This document shows, in pieces, positions 1 through 8,226 of a stretch of DNA of 27,500 nucleotides (its first letter is position 1; every line of letters starts with the position of its first letter). The notes beneath the pieces are model-generated. The model ran no database searches, was not told the origin of the DNA, and saw nothing but the letters and a program-made list of their open reading frames with translations. The stretch comes from Pigoraptor vietnamica (Eukaryota; Opisthokonta; Filasterea). A program made the translations under genes and the position numbers. The DNA lies in the NCBI GenBank assembly GCA_943704525.1, contig CALSCQ010002253.1, forward strand, positions 1,432-28,931, written 5' to 3'.

Positions 1-30
1 CCCCCCCCCCCCCCCCCCCCCCCCCAACAG

Positions 31-706
31 AGCGTCTACTTTGACGTGAGCTACCACGGGCCCCTTTCCATTGCCATCGACACGGAGCTCGTTCTCAACT
101 GGCCGGCACAGCGACTCGCGGCGCTCCCCGTGTCTCTCGCCGTTTCCCTCCTCGGTTTTGCTGGGAAGGTGCGTTCGCGTGCTTTGCTTTCGAAGTGCTG
201 GCAGTCTGTTTTCGCTGGCGAATTGCTTGCAAATAGTGCGCGTTCGCTCACTCATCCACGTTGTCGGCGCGCAGTTTCGCCTCCACTGCCCACACCCACC
301 AGAGGGCGCCGCGTCCGTCTTCTCCGTCGCTCTCGTCGCGGAGCCGTCGGTCTCCCTGGAGGTCTCGTCCAGTCTCGGCGCGGCGTCGAAGGTCCGCGAC
401 CTTCCGAAGCTGCGGGACATTCTCACCGCTCGGCTATACGACGGCATTGCGCGAGCGCTGGTCTTGCCCGCGCACGTGACCGTGCCCGCAATCGACGGCT
501 TCCTGTCCGCCCTCAAACGGCCGCAGCCAACGCCAACGTCCAACGGCGAGGCGTCTGCGGTAGCTGCGAACGGCGCGTCTGGGCCCAACGGCACGCGCGA
601 CGGGCTGCTTGTCGCACCCGTCGACACGGAGTCGCCGCTCAGGCAACGGTGGATGGGGCGTGTGGCCGCGTCACGCGCCGCGAACGGTGCGGCAGGCGCG
701 CAGTAG
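31..706 (+). CDS. MMM1: SMP-domain protein, MMM1-like ERMES subunit (5' partial)
   Basis: Exons 31-168 and 275-706; the gene begins left of the window. The intron at 169-274 is GTGCGT...CAG and phase 0. A 25-base C run followed by aacag just before base 31 looks like the acceptor of a previous intron. The first exon reads VYFDVSYHGPLSIAIDTELV and then LNWPAQRLAALPVSL, the start of an SMP lipid-transfer domain. The second continues with SSLGAASKVRDLPKL and ends the domain near LVLPAHVTVP, which resembles Mmm1 more than Mdm12. Known role of the family: Mmm1 is the ER-anchored subunit of ERMES, which tethers ER to mitochondria and moves phospholipids. The N-terminal membrane anchor would lie outside the window. 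The last 60 or so residues are low complexity (Ala, Asn, Gly). Another SMP protein is possible, but the GFAGK turn and DLPKL segment favour Mmm1. Confidence 0.72.
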
Positions 707-969
707 TGCAATTGCTGTGTTGTCGGTAAACTTAAACAAAACTTAAACAGAGGCGGATTTTGTCATTGCAATTTTAACGCTGGAGACCCTCATCAAGGCT
801 CCGCCTGTACACGCGGACGCAACGCAAAGTGCAAAACGCAAACGCACGCGAGATGAGAAAGAGAAAGAGTGGCGGCCGCGAACACAACGGCACTGCCTTG
901 CGCTTGTGGAAACGCCCCTCTAAACTGCACGCAGACCTTGCATCCCAACCACGTCGTCTCCATACACAC
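707..969. other. Tail-to-tail intergenic gap
   Basis: This 263-base gap separates the stop of the MMM1-like gene from the stop of the kinase gene on the other strand. It must hold both 3' untranslated regions. I see no clean AATAAA signal and no gene in it. Confidence 0.6.
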
Positions 970-2086
970 TCAGGCGCACTCGGCCATCGCTGCGGCGGGC
1001 GCCTCCTGCGGCGCCATGACGCGCTCGGCGCACGGCGTGGGCGCGCCCTCCGCCAGCAGGGTCGCAAACAAGGCAATCACGCGCTCGATCCCGTAGACGT
1101 AGCCGTCGTCGCGGCCGCCGTCGCGCACGGGATACACGTGGGCAAAGTCGATGCAGCGGACGTCGACCGCCGCCGACGACCCGTCGCCCTCGTACACGAA
1201 GAGCAGCGAGCTCGAGTAGAAGCGGTAGAGGCGCTGGCGCAGGAACCACTCGCGAATGTCCGTGAGACGCGCAAGAAAGCCCGGAATGACGTCGCGGCGC
1301 ACGCGCACGCCGTCCGAGAGGTACTCCACGAACCCGTCGCGGACGCTCTCGACCGTGAGCGCGTGGCCGTACTTGCGGCCGTAGCTGCGGTGCTCGCCGC
1401 GCACCACGTCAAACACGTGCATGCCCGTGAAGCGGAAGCCCAGCTCCATCTGGGGAGGGTACTTGGACAGCTCGTAGGCGATCTTCTCCGGCGAAGCGTC
1501 CTCGCCGTACGAGCGCCTGCCCATCTTGACATCGAGCACACTCGGGCGCGCAAAGCGGCACGAAATGTCCTCGAGGCGAATGTACTCGGTCACGGCACCG
1601 TCCGCGGCCGTGAGAAGGCTGACGCCGTGGAAGCGCGGGAGGAACTTGCGCAGCGACGACAGCTCTTCGGACTTGGACGCGAGCACCTCCTGCGGGGGGA
1701 AAGCGGCGTGTCAGGACAGTCCACAGAGAACGACGAAGGAAAGAAAAGAAAAAACAGAACATATGCACAGCACACTCGCGCACAACGGCACAAATTGAAG
1801 GCACGGCACGCAAGACAAGCCGCGCTGACTGCGCCCCAAACAGCCGCACACAAATGCAACGACTGTTCGTCGCGCGCCATTCACACGCGATCCAAACACG
1901 CGGCCGAACGCATCGACCGAGTCCCACCTCATAGAACTCGCGCTCCTTTGCGCCGCGACCCTTGCTCTGCAGCGGCTTGAGCACGAGTCCGTCGGCGACG
2001 AGCAGGCTCTTCCCCTTGCCCTCCTCGGCCTTGTGCCCGCCGACCTGGTTCAGGCACCGGCCAAACGCACCCTCCTCAAGACGCAT
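970..2086 (-). CDS. IPMK: Inositol polyphosphate multikinase (IPK family)
   Basis: Two exons, 2086-1928 and 1689-970, give 292 residues. The intron at 1927-1690 starts GTGGGA and ends CAG. The family signature PxxxDxKxG is present as PSVLDVKMG (about residues 102-110). SSLLFVYEG (213-221) forms the ATP-binding region. IDFAHVYP (from 233) carries the metal-binding Asp, and DDGYVYGIE (247-255) is the usual C-terminal block. Exon 1 has NQVGGHK and LKPLQ ahead of EREFYE, as expected for the N-lobe. Length matches short plant and protist IPK2/IPMK enzymes, and IDFAHV is closer to IPMK than to IP6K. Family knowledge: these enzymes phosphorylate IP3 to IP4 and IP5 in nucleus and cytosol. I chose the ATG at 2086; an in-frame TTG at 2143 would add a hydrophobic stretch and is not supported. 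Confidence 0.9.
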
Positions 2087-2936
2087 TCCCGCAGCTGCGT
2101 ACCCCACCGCACAAACTCCTGCAAACAAGATCCCCGCGATCAAAGCGTCCAGGCGCCCGTTTGCCAGAACGTACGATCCCGTTTTTCCCGCCGGCCTTCG
2201 CTCTCACCGAGCACCCGCACACGGCGACCGCCGCCCGAGGCTCCCCCTCGCTCGATGTCACACCAATGCCCACGTCACGACATGGCCGTCCCCAGACTTG
2301 CGGCTGGCGCGCAAGCAGTGCAAGGGCGTCGCGTTTTTCGCTGTTGTGTGGCGATCGCGCAGACATCGTCACCGCCAGCCGGACGCACTCGCCGGAATTG
2401 GCACGCGTGGAAGCCATATTTGGGGCTGAAAATTATTCCGAGCTCTCGGCAGCTAATTTGCTTCCCGCAAACTGTCAGCCAATAGAAATCAAGAGCGAGG
2501 TCTCGGCGCATTTTGGCTCGCAACGCCCTTCGTCACACACAGGAGAAGGTAGCAACGGATATTGGGAGACCCATTCCGTGAGCATCGTTCGCACGCACGC
2601 ACACACTTTGTGCATGGTATCTGTCGGATAGGACCACCACGCACACACACGCGTCTCTCGTTGAATTGCTTGCGCTTTGGCATCGGCTGGCTATCGGCAG
2701 CGTCGACTGGTCAACCCGAAACGGGGCCCTTGCGGAGTTATTAGCTGCAACTCGCCATCCAAAATCGTCGGGTGTTCTCTTTTCCAGCGCGCGTTTCGCT
2801 TGCACGCGCGTCCCCTCGGGGCACGCTCACCTGGAGCGCGGGAATGGCGCTCGCGCCGCATATCCACCGATGAGCGCGCACGCCATGTGCCACGCGGCGC
2901 GCCCTTGGTGACAGGCGCAGTTTGGCAGCGACAAGA
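2087..2936. promoter_or_regulatory. Head-to-head promoter between IPMK and the cyclic-nucleotide-binding gene
   Basis: An 850-base gap between two divergent start codons. No ORF here resembles a known protein. It holds two copies of a near-palindromic motif, CGAGCTCTCGGC at 2439-2450 and CGAGGTCTCGGC at 2496-2507, 57 bases apart. The same motif occurs twice in the eIF3e/HAUS6 promoter. A CCAAT box lies between the copies, near 2478. Base composition is less GC-rich around 2420-2480 than in flanking genes. The promoter role is inferred from position. Confidence 0.5.
2439..2507. promoter_or_regulatory. Paired CGAG-NT-YTCGGC motif, copies 1 and 2
   Basis: Two 12-base copies at 2439-2450 and 2496-2507 share the arms CGAG and TCGG around a short centre. 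They match the two copies at 18134-18145 and 18164-18175. The arms are inverted repeats, as expected for a dimeric DNA-binding protein. No binding factor is known. Confidence 0.4.
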
Positions 2937-3689
2937 ATGGGCGCCGCTCTGTGCACGAGCGGCGACAGCGTCACGGCGTTCGACGCGTCGGAGGGGGGGA
3001 CAGACGAGGGAAACGACTTGTTGCTAAACGGCAACGGCAGCGCAGCTGCGGCCGGTGTGCCCGCGAGTCTCCTCTCAAGTTCCAGCGCGCATGACCACGA
3101 CGTCGCGTCGGCGGTCATCGAGCCGCCGTTAGTAGGGAGGAGAAAGTCGTCGTTTATGCGCCGGCATCCGTCGGCGGCGTCGATGGACGTGGACCGGAAG
3201 GTGTCTGTGCTGGAGGGCGAACGCAGCTTTGAGCGCGACATCATGCGGTGCCTGCGACCGCGCTACTACAAGCCCGGCACGTATATCGTCGAAGAGGGCG
3301 CCATTGGCTCTGAGATGTACTTCATCAAGCAAGGGAAGGCGGAGGTGTGCGCCAAGGACGGGACGGTGGTCGCCACCCTTCAGGCCGGGCAGTTTTTTGG
3401 CGAGATTGCCATCCTCTTTCCGATCGCGCGCACGGCGTCGGTGCGCGCTGGCAGTCCCATTCTCGTGAACGTGCTGCGCAAGGACGACCTCGACCTCCTG
3501 CTGGCCAGCTACCCCGCGATTCGCGAGCGGTTCAACTCTGTGGCGCAGGAGCGACTGGAGGCACTCGAGAAGACTCGGGCATCGAATGTCGTGTCGCGAC
3601 ATGTGCTTCTCGGCAACACGATGAGCATGAAGGGGCACGACGTGCGCCGCATGCGTCAGTGGGTTGAAGAATCGAACGAAGCGACATGA
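2937..3689 (+). CDS. Small cyclic-nucleotide-binding-domain protein with acylation-type N-terminus
   Basis: Intronless, 250 residues. One cyclic-nucleotide-binding domain spans about residues 95-200: YYKPGTYIVEEGAIGSEMYF is the first beta-roll, and the phosphate-binding cassette reads FFGEIAILFPIARTASVRA. The cassette keeps Gly155, Glu156 and Arg165, which contact the nucleotide ribose and phosphate in this family, so it should bind cAMP or cGMP. RTASVRA resembles HCN/CNG channels and EPAC more than PKA regulatory subunits. There is no transmembrane segment, kinase or exchange-factor domain. The N-terminus is MGAALCTS: Gly2 suits N-myristoylation and Cys6 could be palmitoylated. RRKSS (68-72) is a basophilic kinase site or pseudosubstrate. 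Residues 10-65 are low complexity. I picked the ATG at 2937 because it creates this N-terminus; an upstream in-frame TTG adds only five residues. Partner and output are unknown. Confidence 0.85.
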   Translation: MGAALCTSGDSVTAFDASEGGTDEGNDLLLNGNGSAAAAGVPASLLSSSSAHDHDVASAVIEPPLVGRRKSSFMRRHPSAASMDVDRKVSVLEGERSFERDIMRCLRPRYYKPGTYIVEEGAIGSEMYFIKQGKAEVCAKDGTVVATLQAGQFFGEIAILFPIARTASVRAGSPILVNVLRKDDLDLLLASYPAIRERFNSVAQERLEALEKTRASNVVSRHVLLGNTMSMKGHDVRRMRQWVEESNEAT

Positions 3690-3729
3690 GTGGCGTGCGC
3701 GCGGAATCGCTGAAGTCTAACATATGGAG

Positions 3730-3730
<1 letters not shown>

Positions 3731-3771
<41 letters not shown>
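3731..3771 (+). repeat. 41-base poly-G homopolymer
   Basis: An unbroken run of G, 42 bases after the stop codon at 3687-3689, in the presumed 3' untranslated region or just past it. Such a run can form G-quadruplex structures and is hard to sequence, so its true length is uncertain. Confidence 0.95.
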
Positions 3772-3772
<1 letters not shown>

Positions 3773-3989
3773 CTACAACGGCAGCATGGCCGCCCGTCGC
3801 CCTCGTCGCTCCCTCTTTCTCGCATTGAATAAGGCGTTTGCATGTATTGCGTTTGCGTTGCGGCGCTGCGTGCGGCTGCGTTGGGCGTTTGCCGGAGGGA
3901 CCGCACTCCCTCTGATGTATGAAACACACTCAATTTTCGGCATGAGCACACCTTGTCGCCTATGTTTCTCGCTTTCTCTCCTTCGTCAA

Positions 3990-4100
3990 AGTTGGAGAGG
4001 AGAATGGACAGAAAGCGCGGAAGGAAAGAAGGAGGGGAGGGAAAGGGTGAGAGAGAGGGGGAGGGAGGGGAGTTATAAGGAGAGCAAGAAAACACAGGCG
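3990..4100 (+). repeat. Homopurine-biased tract (GGA/GAGA-rich)
   Basis: About 110 bases composed almost entirely of A and G on the plus strand, made of imperfect GGAG, GAAGG and GAGAG units. It lies upstream of the APIP-type gene and ends near a TATA-like box. Polypurine tracts of this kind can form triplex DNA and often sit in promoters; that role here is inference. Confidence 0.7.
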
Positions 4101-4250
4101 TCCACCCTGCCTGGCATGATGAGTCCTGACTGACCGAGTGTGTCTTAGATGCAACCGACAGTGAAACAAAACAGAAGCATTCTGAGCGCATTTCCTCCAA
4201 CTCTTTACCTCTTATTTATTGTGTGCGGCCTTGCGTCTGTGTTGCATGCC

Positions 4251-4876
4251 ATGGACTTCCGCAAGCGGGATGCGTCGCTGGACGACGAGCACCCGCGCAA
4301 TCTGATTCCAGAGCTGTGCCACCTCTTCTACCACCTGGGCTGGGTCACTGGCACCGGCGGCGGCATGAGCATACGAAAGGGGTGCGTGGGGTCGTCTGCC
4401 GCTTCGTGCGTTGTGGTTGTGCGTGCAGTGCGGTGCGTGTCGCGTGCGTACGGGAATTGACCTACAGCAGACTTACTTTGTTTTGATGCGTCTGCTGCAC
4501 ACGCAAAACGCAGAGACGAGATCTTCATTGCGCCGTCGGGCGTGCAGAAGGACCGCATGGCGCCGGGCGATCTCTTCGTGTGCGACGTGGATGGCAAGGA
4601 CATCTCCGTTCCCGCCAACCCGCGGCTGCGCAAGAGCCAGTGCACGCCGCTCTTCTTCAATGCATATCGCATGTGCAACGCGGGCGCTGTCATTCACACG
4701 CACTCGCAGCACGCCGTCATGGCGACCCTCCTGTACGACAAGGAGTTTCGCATCACGCACCAGGAGATGATCAAGGGCATCCGCCGCTGCGGAACCAATA
4801 GGTGCTGTCTCGTATCTGACAGCCATGTCCTGTGCGTGTGTGTGTGTGTGTTTGTGTGTGTGTGTATGTGTGTGTG

Positions 4877-4943
<67 letters not shown>

Positions 4944-5269
4944 GCGCAAGGCTCTTCTGCTGAAGGGTCAATTGCAGCTTCCACAAGTACTACGACGAGC
5001 TCGTCGTTCCCATCATCGAGAACACGGCCGAGGAGCGCGACCTTACGAGCTACATGGCAGATGCCATCCGCGCATACCCCGAGACATGCTGCGTATTGGT
5101 GCGGCGCCACGGCCTCTACGTGTGGGGCGAGACGTGGGAGGAGACAAAGTCCATGTGCGAGTGCTACGACTACTTGCTCGAGATTGCCGTGAAGATGCGC
5201 CACCTCGGTATGGACCCGGCCGCGGTGCCTGCCAACGCACTCCCAGAGGCCAGTAAACCGTGCTGTTGA
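4251..5269 (+). CDS. APIP: Methylthioribulose-1-phosphate dehydratase (APIP/Mde1 type)
   Basis: Exons 4251-4381, 4514-4801 and 4978-5269 give 236 residues. The enzyme dehydrates 5-methylthioribulose-1-phosphate in the cytosolic methionine salvage pathway. It belongs to the zinc-dependent class II aldolase fold. [10 protein letters not shown] and [12 protein letters not shown] open the domain. HTH (His105, His107) and the His of RRHGLYVWG (His184) are the zinc ligands, Glu128 in THQEMIKGI is the catalytic base, and Cys87 in SQCTPLF matches the active-site cysteine of human [12 protein letters not shown] closes the domain. Length equals the family norm. The junctions rebuild [11 protein letters not shown] and [11 protein letters not shown]. 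An ATG at 4149 would add 34 hydrophobic residues, unlike this cytosolic family, so I start at 4251. Introns are 132 and 176 bases; the second is mostly a GT repeat. Confidence 0.95.
4833..4946 (+). repeat. GT microsatellite inside an APIP-type intron
   Basis: About 110 bases of (GT)n with a few interruptions fill most of intron 2 (4802-4977). On the coding strand it reads GT, so it offers many false GT donors right after the true one at 4802. Confidence 0.95.
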
Positions 5270-5577
5270 GCCATACAAGACGCACTTCCGCCCTTTTTTT
5301 TTTTTTTTTTGCTTTAATATTTTCCACGAAAGTGCACGTGACAGCCAGGCGGACGTACCTACAGAGCGAAGAAGACAAGGCAGTGTGAGACACAAAGCGC
5401 GAGATGCATCTTAACACACGCACGTGTGCGAAGGGGCGTGTGTGCTCAGCCAGTCAGGTAATAAAGCTGCTGTTATCCTCAGATTATTTGTTTCAGTCTG
5501 GGGCGGCAGCAATTGCTCATCCACGCAAACACAGCCCTCGCTCGAAAGACGCACTAAGCAAATGCCCACACACCTCA
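5270..5577. other. APIP-type 3' flank with poly-T run
   Basis: Downstream of the stop codon lies a 17-base T run (5294-5310). AATAAA at 5460-5465 on the plus strand could be the polyadenylation signal, about 190 bases past the stop. No gene is visible here. Confidence 0.5.
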
Positions 5578-6109
5578 TCATAATCCCGAACGAGAGCGTT
5601 TCGAAGCGTAGCGTGTCTTGTGTGCTCCTGCTAATGGCAAACACGTGGATTAGAAAAAAAGGAGCAAGAAAGGTGGTGAGGGAAACGTACGTGCACGTGT
5701 GTTGGGGCGATCATTCGCAATACTTTTCCAGATAGAAAAACGTTTTCGTCACTGAATTTTCGGTAGATTGACAGATTATGTTTGAGAGTAATCACTTCGC
5801 GCGTACCCCACGGGCACTCGTCGGCACCCGTGGACACGAGCCTCTCCTTACCTGCCAGCTGAAGAGGACCGGCTGGACGAATGGCGCGATGCGTGGCGAC
5901 GGCACGTGCCTGCAACACGTGCGTGGACCGCGTGAGCAATTCTTCTCACGACAAAGAGAAACGGATGCGTGAAAGCAAAGGGGAAGTCAGTGTAACTATG
6001 ACTATTTTGTGGTTGGGTAAATTCGTCAATGTATGGCGCCACGGGCAAAACGCCCGCAAACGCCTTCCGAAACAACTTGTCATCCCCCTTCCCCCGGGAC
6101 ACGCGCACG

Positions 6110-6140
<31 letters not shown>

Positions 6141-6221
6141 ACGCACACGCACACACGCATGCACAGAGAGATTAGACCTCACCTGTAAAAGCCGCGCAGA
6201 GTAAGCAGAAAGGACTTGCAT
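5578..6221 (-). CDS. Candidate three-exon microgene, 48 residues, mitochondrial-presequence-like
   Basis: Proposed exons are 6221-6183, 5909-5852 and 5627-5578. Each junction is consensus for this locus: CAG|GTGAGG, then CAG| with |GTAAGG, then a long pyrimidine tract with ctaat ahead of TAGCAG (either AG keeps the frame). Intron 1 contains a CA/GT repeat like other introns here. The product starts MQVLSAYSARLLQARAVA and ends TRYASKRSRSGL with TGA. It is rich in Arg, Ala and Leu and has no acidic residue, as in mitochondrial presequences; RY|AS resembles a processing-peptidase site. It also fills the one place where gene strands would otherwise fail to alternate. I do not recognise a family. 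It could be a tiny mitochondrial protein, the start of a gene with another exon I missed, or chance. Confidence 0.38.
6101..6160 (+). repeat. CA/GCAC microsatellite
   Basis: About 60 bases of CA units with CG interruptions. It lies upstream of the SET-domain gene, and inside intron 1 of the candidate minus-strand microgene if that gene is real. Confidence 0.9.
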
Positions 6222-6473
6222 CGCGTTTTCTCTTCACCGGGGTGGCCTTGTGTTGTGCTCAGGCTCACACGTGGCAGAGTTATCCGAAGCAAATCTCGGA
6301 TTACTCTGCAATTTTTGGCGGGAGGATTTCGAAATGGTTACGCGCGGAAAGTGGCTTTCCAGTTTGTCGGTCGTCCGCAAAAATCCGCAAACGATTCAGA
6401 AGAGCACTCGCGCAAACACTTGTCAATTCCCGCGCGAATCTGCATTTATTGCTCGCTAACCGTGTGTGCAAAT
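6222..6473. promoter_or_regulatory. SET-gene upstream region, possible head-to-head promoter
   Basis: 252 bases between the candidate microgene ATG and the SET-gene ATG. It is AT-richer than flanking exons. TTTGGCGGGA at 6314-6323 and TTCCCGCGCGAA at 6427-6438 both resemble E2F/DP sites. An AATCTCGG half-site of the CGAG-NT-YTCGGC motif lies at about 6292-6300. All regulatory roles are inferred from sequence resemblance. Confidence 0.4.
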
Positions 6474-8130
6474 ATGGGCGCTAAGCGGAAGCGCGCGGAC
6501 GGCGGTGCGGAGGGGGCGCAGGCTCAAGCCCAGTCCCCTGTGCGCGCGAAGCGTCAGGTGAAGCGACAGAAGCCGAACCTCTCGCTTTACGTCGGGTACG
6601 TTGAAGATGACGAGGACATCGAGACGATCATGGCCCGCTTCTCGCGGTTGGAGGAGTTCCAACAGAAGCAGGCGCAGCCGCAGAGCACAGACGCACAAGG
6701 CACGGCGTCTGCAACTGCCGAAGGGGAAGCGCCGCCCGCCGCAGCACAGCCCGCGCCCCTCAGCGAAGAGGACTTACAGCGCGTGTTCAACCTCTCTCAC
6801 GAGAAGATTGCCATGCTCGAGGCGCCCGCAACGAGCGAGTTCCTTCCGCGCACGACCGCCGCCGCGCAGGGTGAGCTCGTCGAGGACCTCGCCGACGGCC
6901 CCGCGGACGCGCCGTACGAAGTGATCGAAGATTACGTCCCCGTCGTCGATGGCCCGGACGGAGATTACGTCATGTCCAAGATGAAGACGCTCAAGACAGT
7001 CAAGTGCGGCGGGCGCTGCTGCGGTGAACCGGAAAACATGATCGGAACGGACGACTTTTTTCCGTTGCTCGCGGAGAGCGTCACGGCGGCGCCCATTGCG
7101 TGTGCGTGCCGTGCGCAGAGGGCCGAGTGCGGTCCGAAGTGCGGGTGCGCCAAGTCGAAAAAGTGCGCGAACAGGGGCATTGCGGACGGCGCGCACATTG
7201 TCGTGGGCCGAGACTGTGTGGAGGTGAGTGCAGTGGCGTGTGCGGAAAACGACCACACGCGTGCGTTTGCAATGGTCACAACATCAACCACGTCTTCTGC
7301 TTCAGGTGCCTCTTGTGGGCATTGACGCATACACGCGCGACAAGCTGTGGTCTCTGCTGCCGGCCGAGTGGGATGACGCGCAGAAGGCGGCGTTTGTGGA
7401 GAAGCGGTCAGTGTGCTCTCTCAGCGTGCCGACTCAGATTGCATGCGTCCTCCTGTATTGTTTGCTCTTGAACGATGCGTTCCTCCTGTGTTGTTTACCT
7501 CTCAAACAATGCGTCACTCGTCACACAATCGTGACAATTGCGTCTGACGGTCGTTCGACGCAGAATTATCCCAGCCGTGCATGCGCGGTGCGTTGCGGGA
7601 GAGAGGCCCAACATTGTGCAGGTGCGCAAAGCCCTTTTTCTGCAACACAAATAAGTGCGCCTGTTGCCGTTCGCATGAGTGACACTCTGCATCCGCGCAG
7701 GCTGTGGAAGACCTCACGCGTGCGGCGGTGCGCAAGGCAAATCCCGACGTCGCCGACGCCGCGAAGGCGCTGCTTGAGCGCATGCGTGCGGAAGGGGGCG
7801 CGAAGGTGTTCAAGACGCACCCGAAGGGACGCGGGGTGATATGCACCAGGGCGGAGGGCATTCCGCGGGACACGTACCTGGTGTGTATGCGTGAAGGTCG
7901 TTGTGTGTGGCACTGGTGTGTCCGAGAGAAGAGTGCTGTGCCTGTTGCTGGTGCAAGTCTATTCGAAACGTGAAGCTTTCGCGCTCGGGCATTGAGGACA
8001 ACAGTCTAATTTGTGTTGCGCAGGGGTGTTACGTTGGCGAGATTTATCCGCCGTGGCGATGGTATGAGAAGGAAGACGCTGGCAACAACGTGCGAAGGGT
8101 GCGTGTGAATGTTTTTGAATGCATGCAGTG

Positions 8131-8226
<96 letters not shown>

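Larger units (their letters stand above)
3690..4250. other. Intergenic region with poly-G run and purine-rich tract
   Basis: This gap separates two genes on the same strand. It contains a 41-base G run at 3731-3771 and a strongly purine-biased stretch at about 3990-4100. Just after the purine tract comes a TATA-like sequence, TTATAAGG near 4072-4079, about 170 bases before the APIP-type start. I see no gene here. Open frames on the minus strand are long only because poly-C reads as poly-proline. Confidence 0.6.

Noticed and set aside
829-1980. Long plus-strand open frame of 383 codons
   Set aside because: It is the antisense shadow of the IPMK exons; GC-rich third positions on the minus strand keep it open. 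It runs across the IPMK intron and matches nothing.
3717-4200. Proline-rich minus-strand proteins
   Set aside because: Poly-proline comes from the poly-G run and Pro/Ser/Phe from the purine tract read in antisense.
4149-4250. Signal-peptide-like N-terminal extension of the APIP-type enzyme
   Set aside because: In-frame ATG at 4149 adds a hydrophobic stretch, but family members are cytosolic and start near the conserved [10 protein letters not shown] block.
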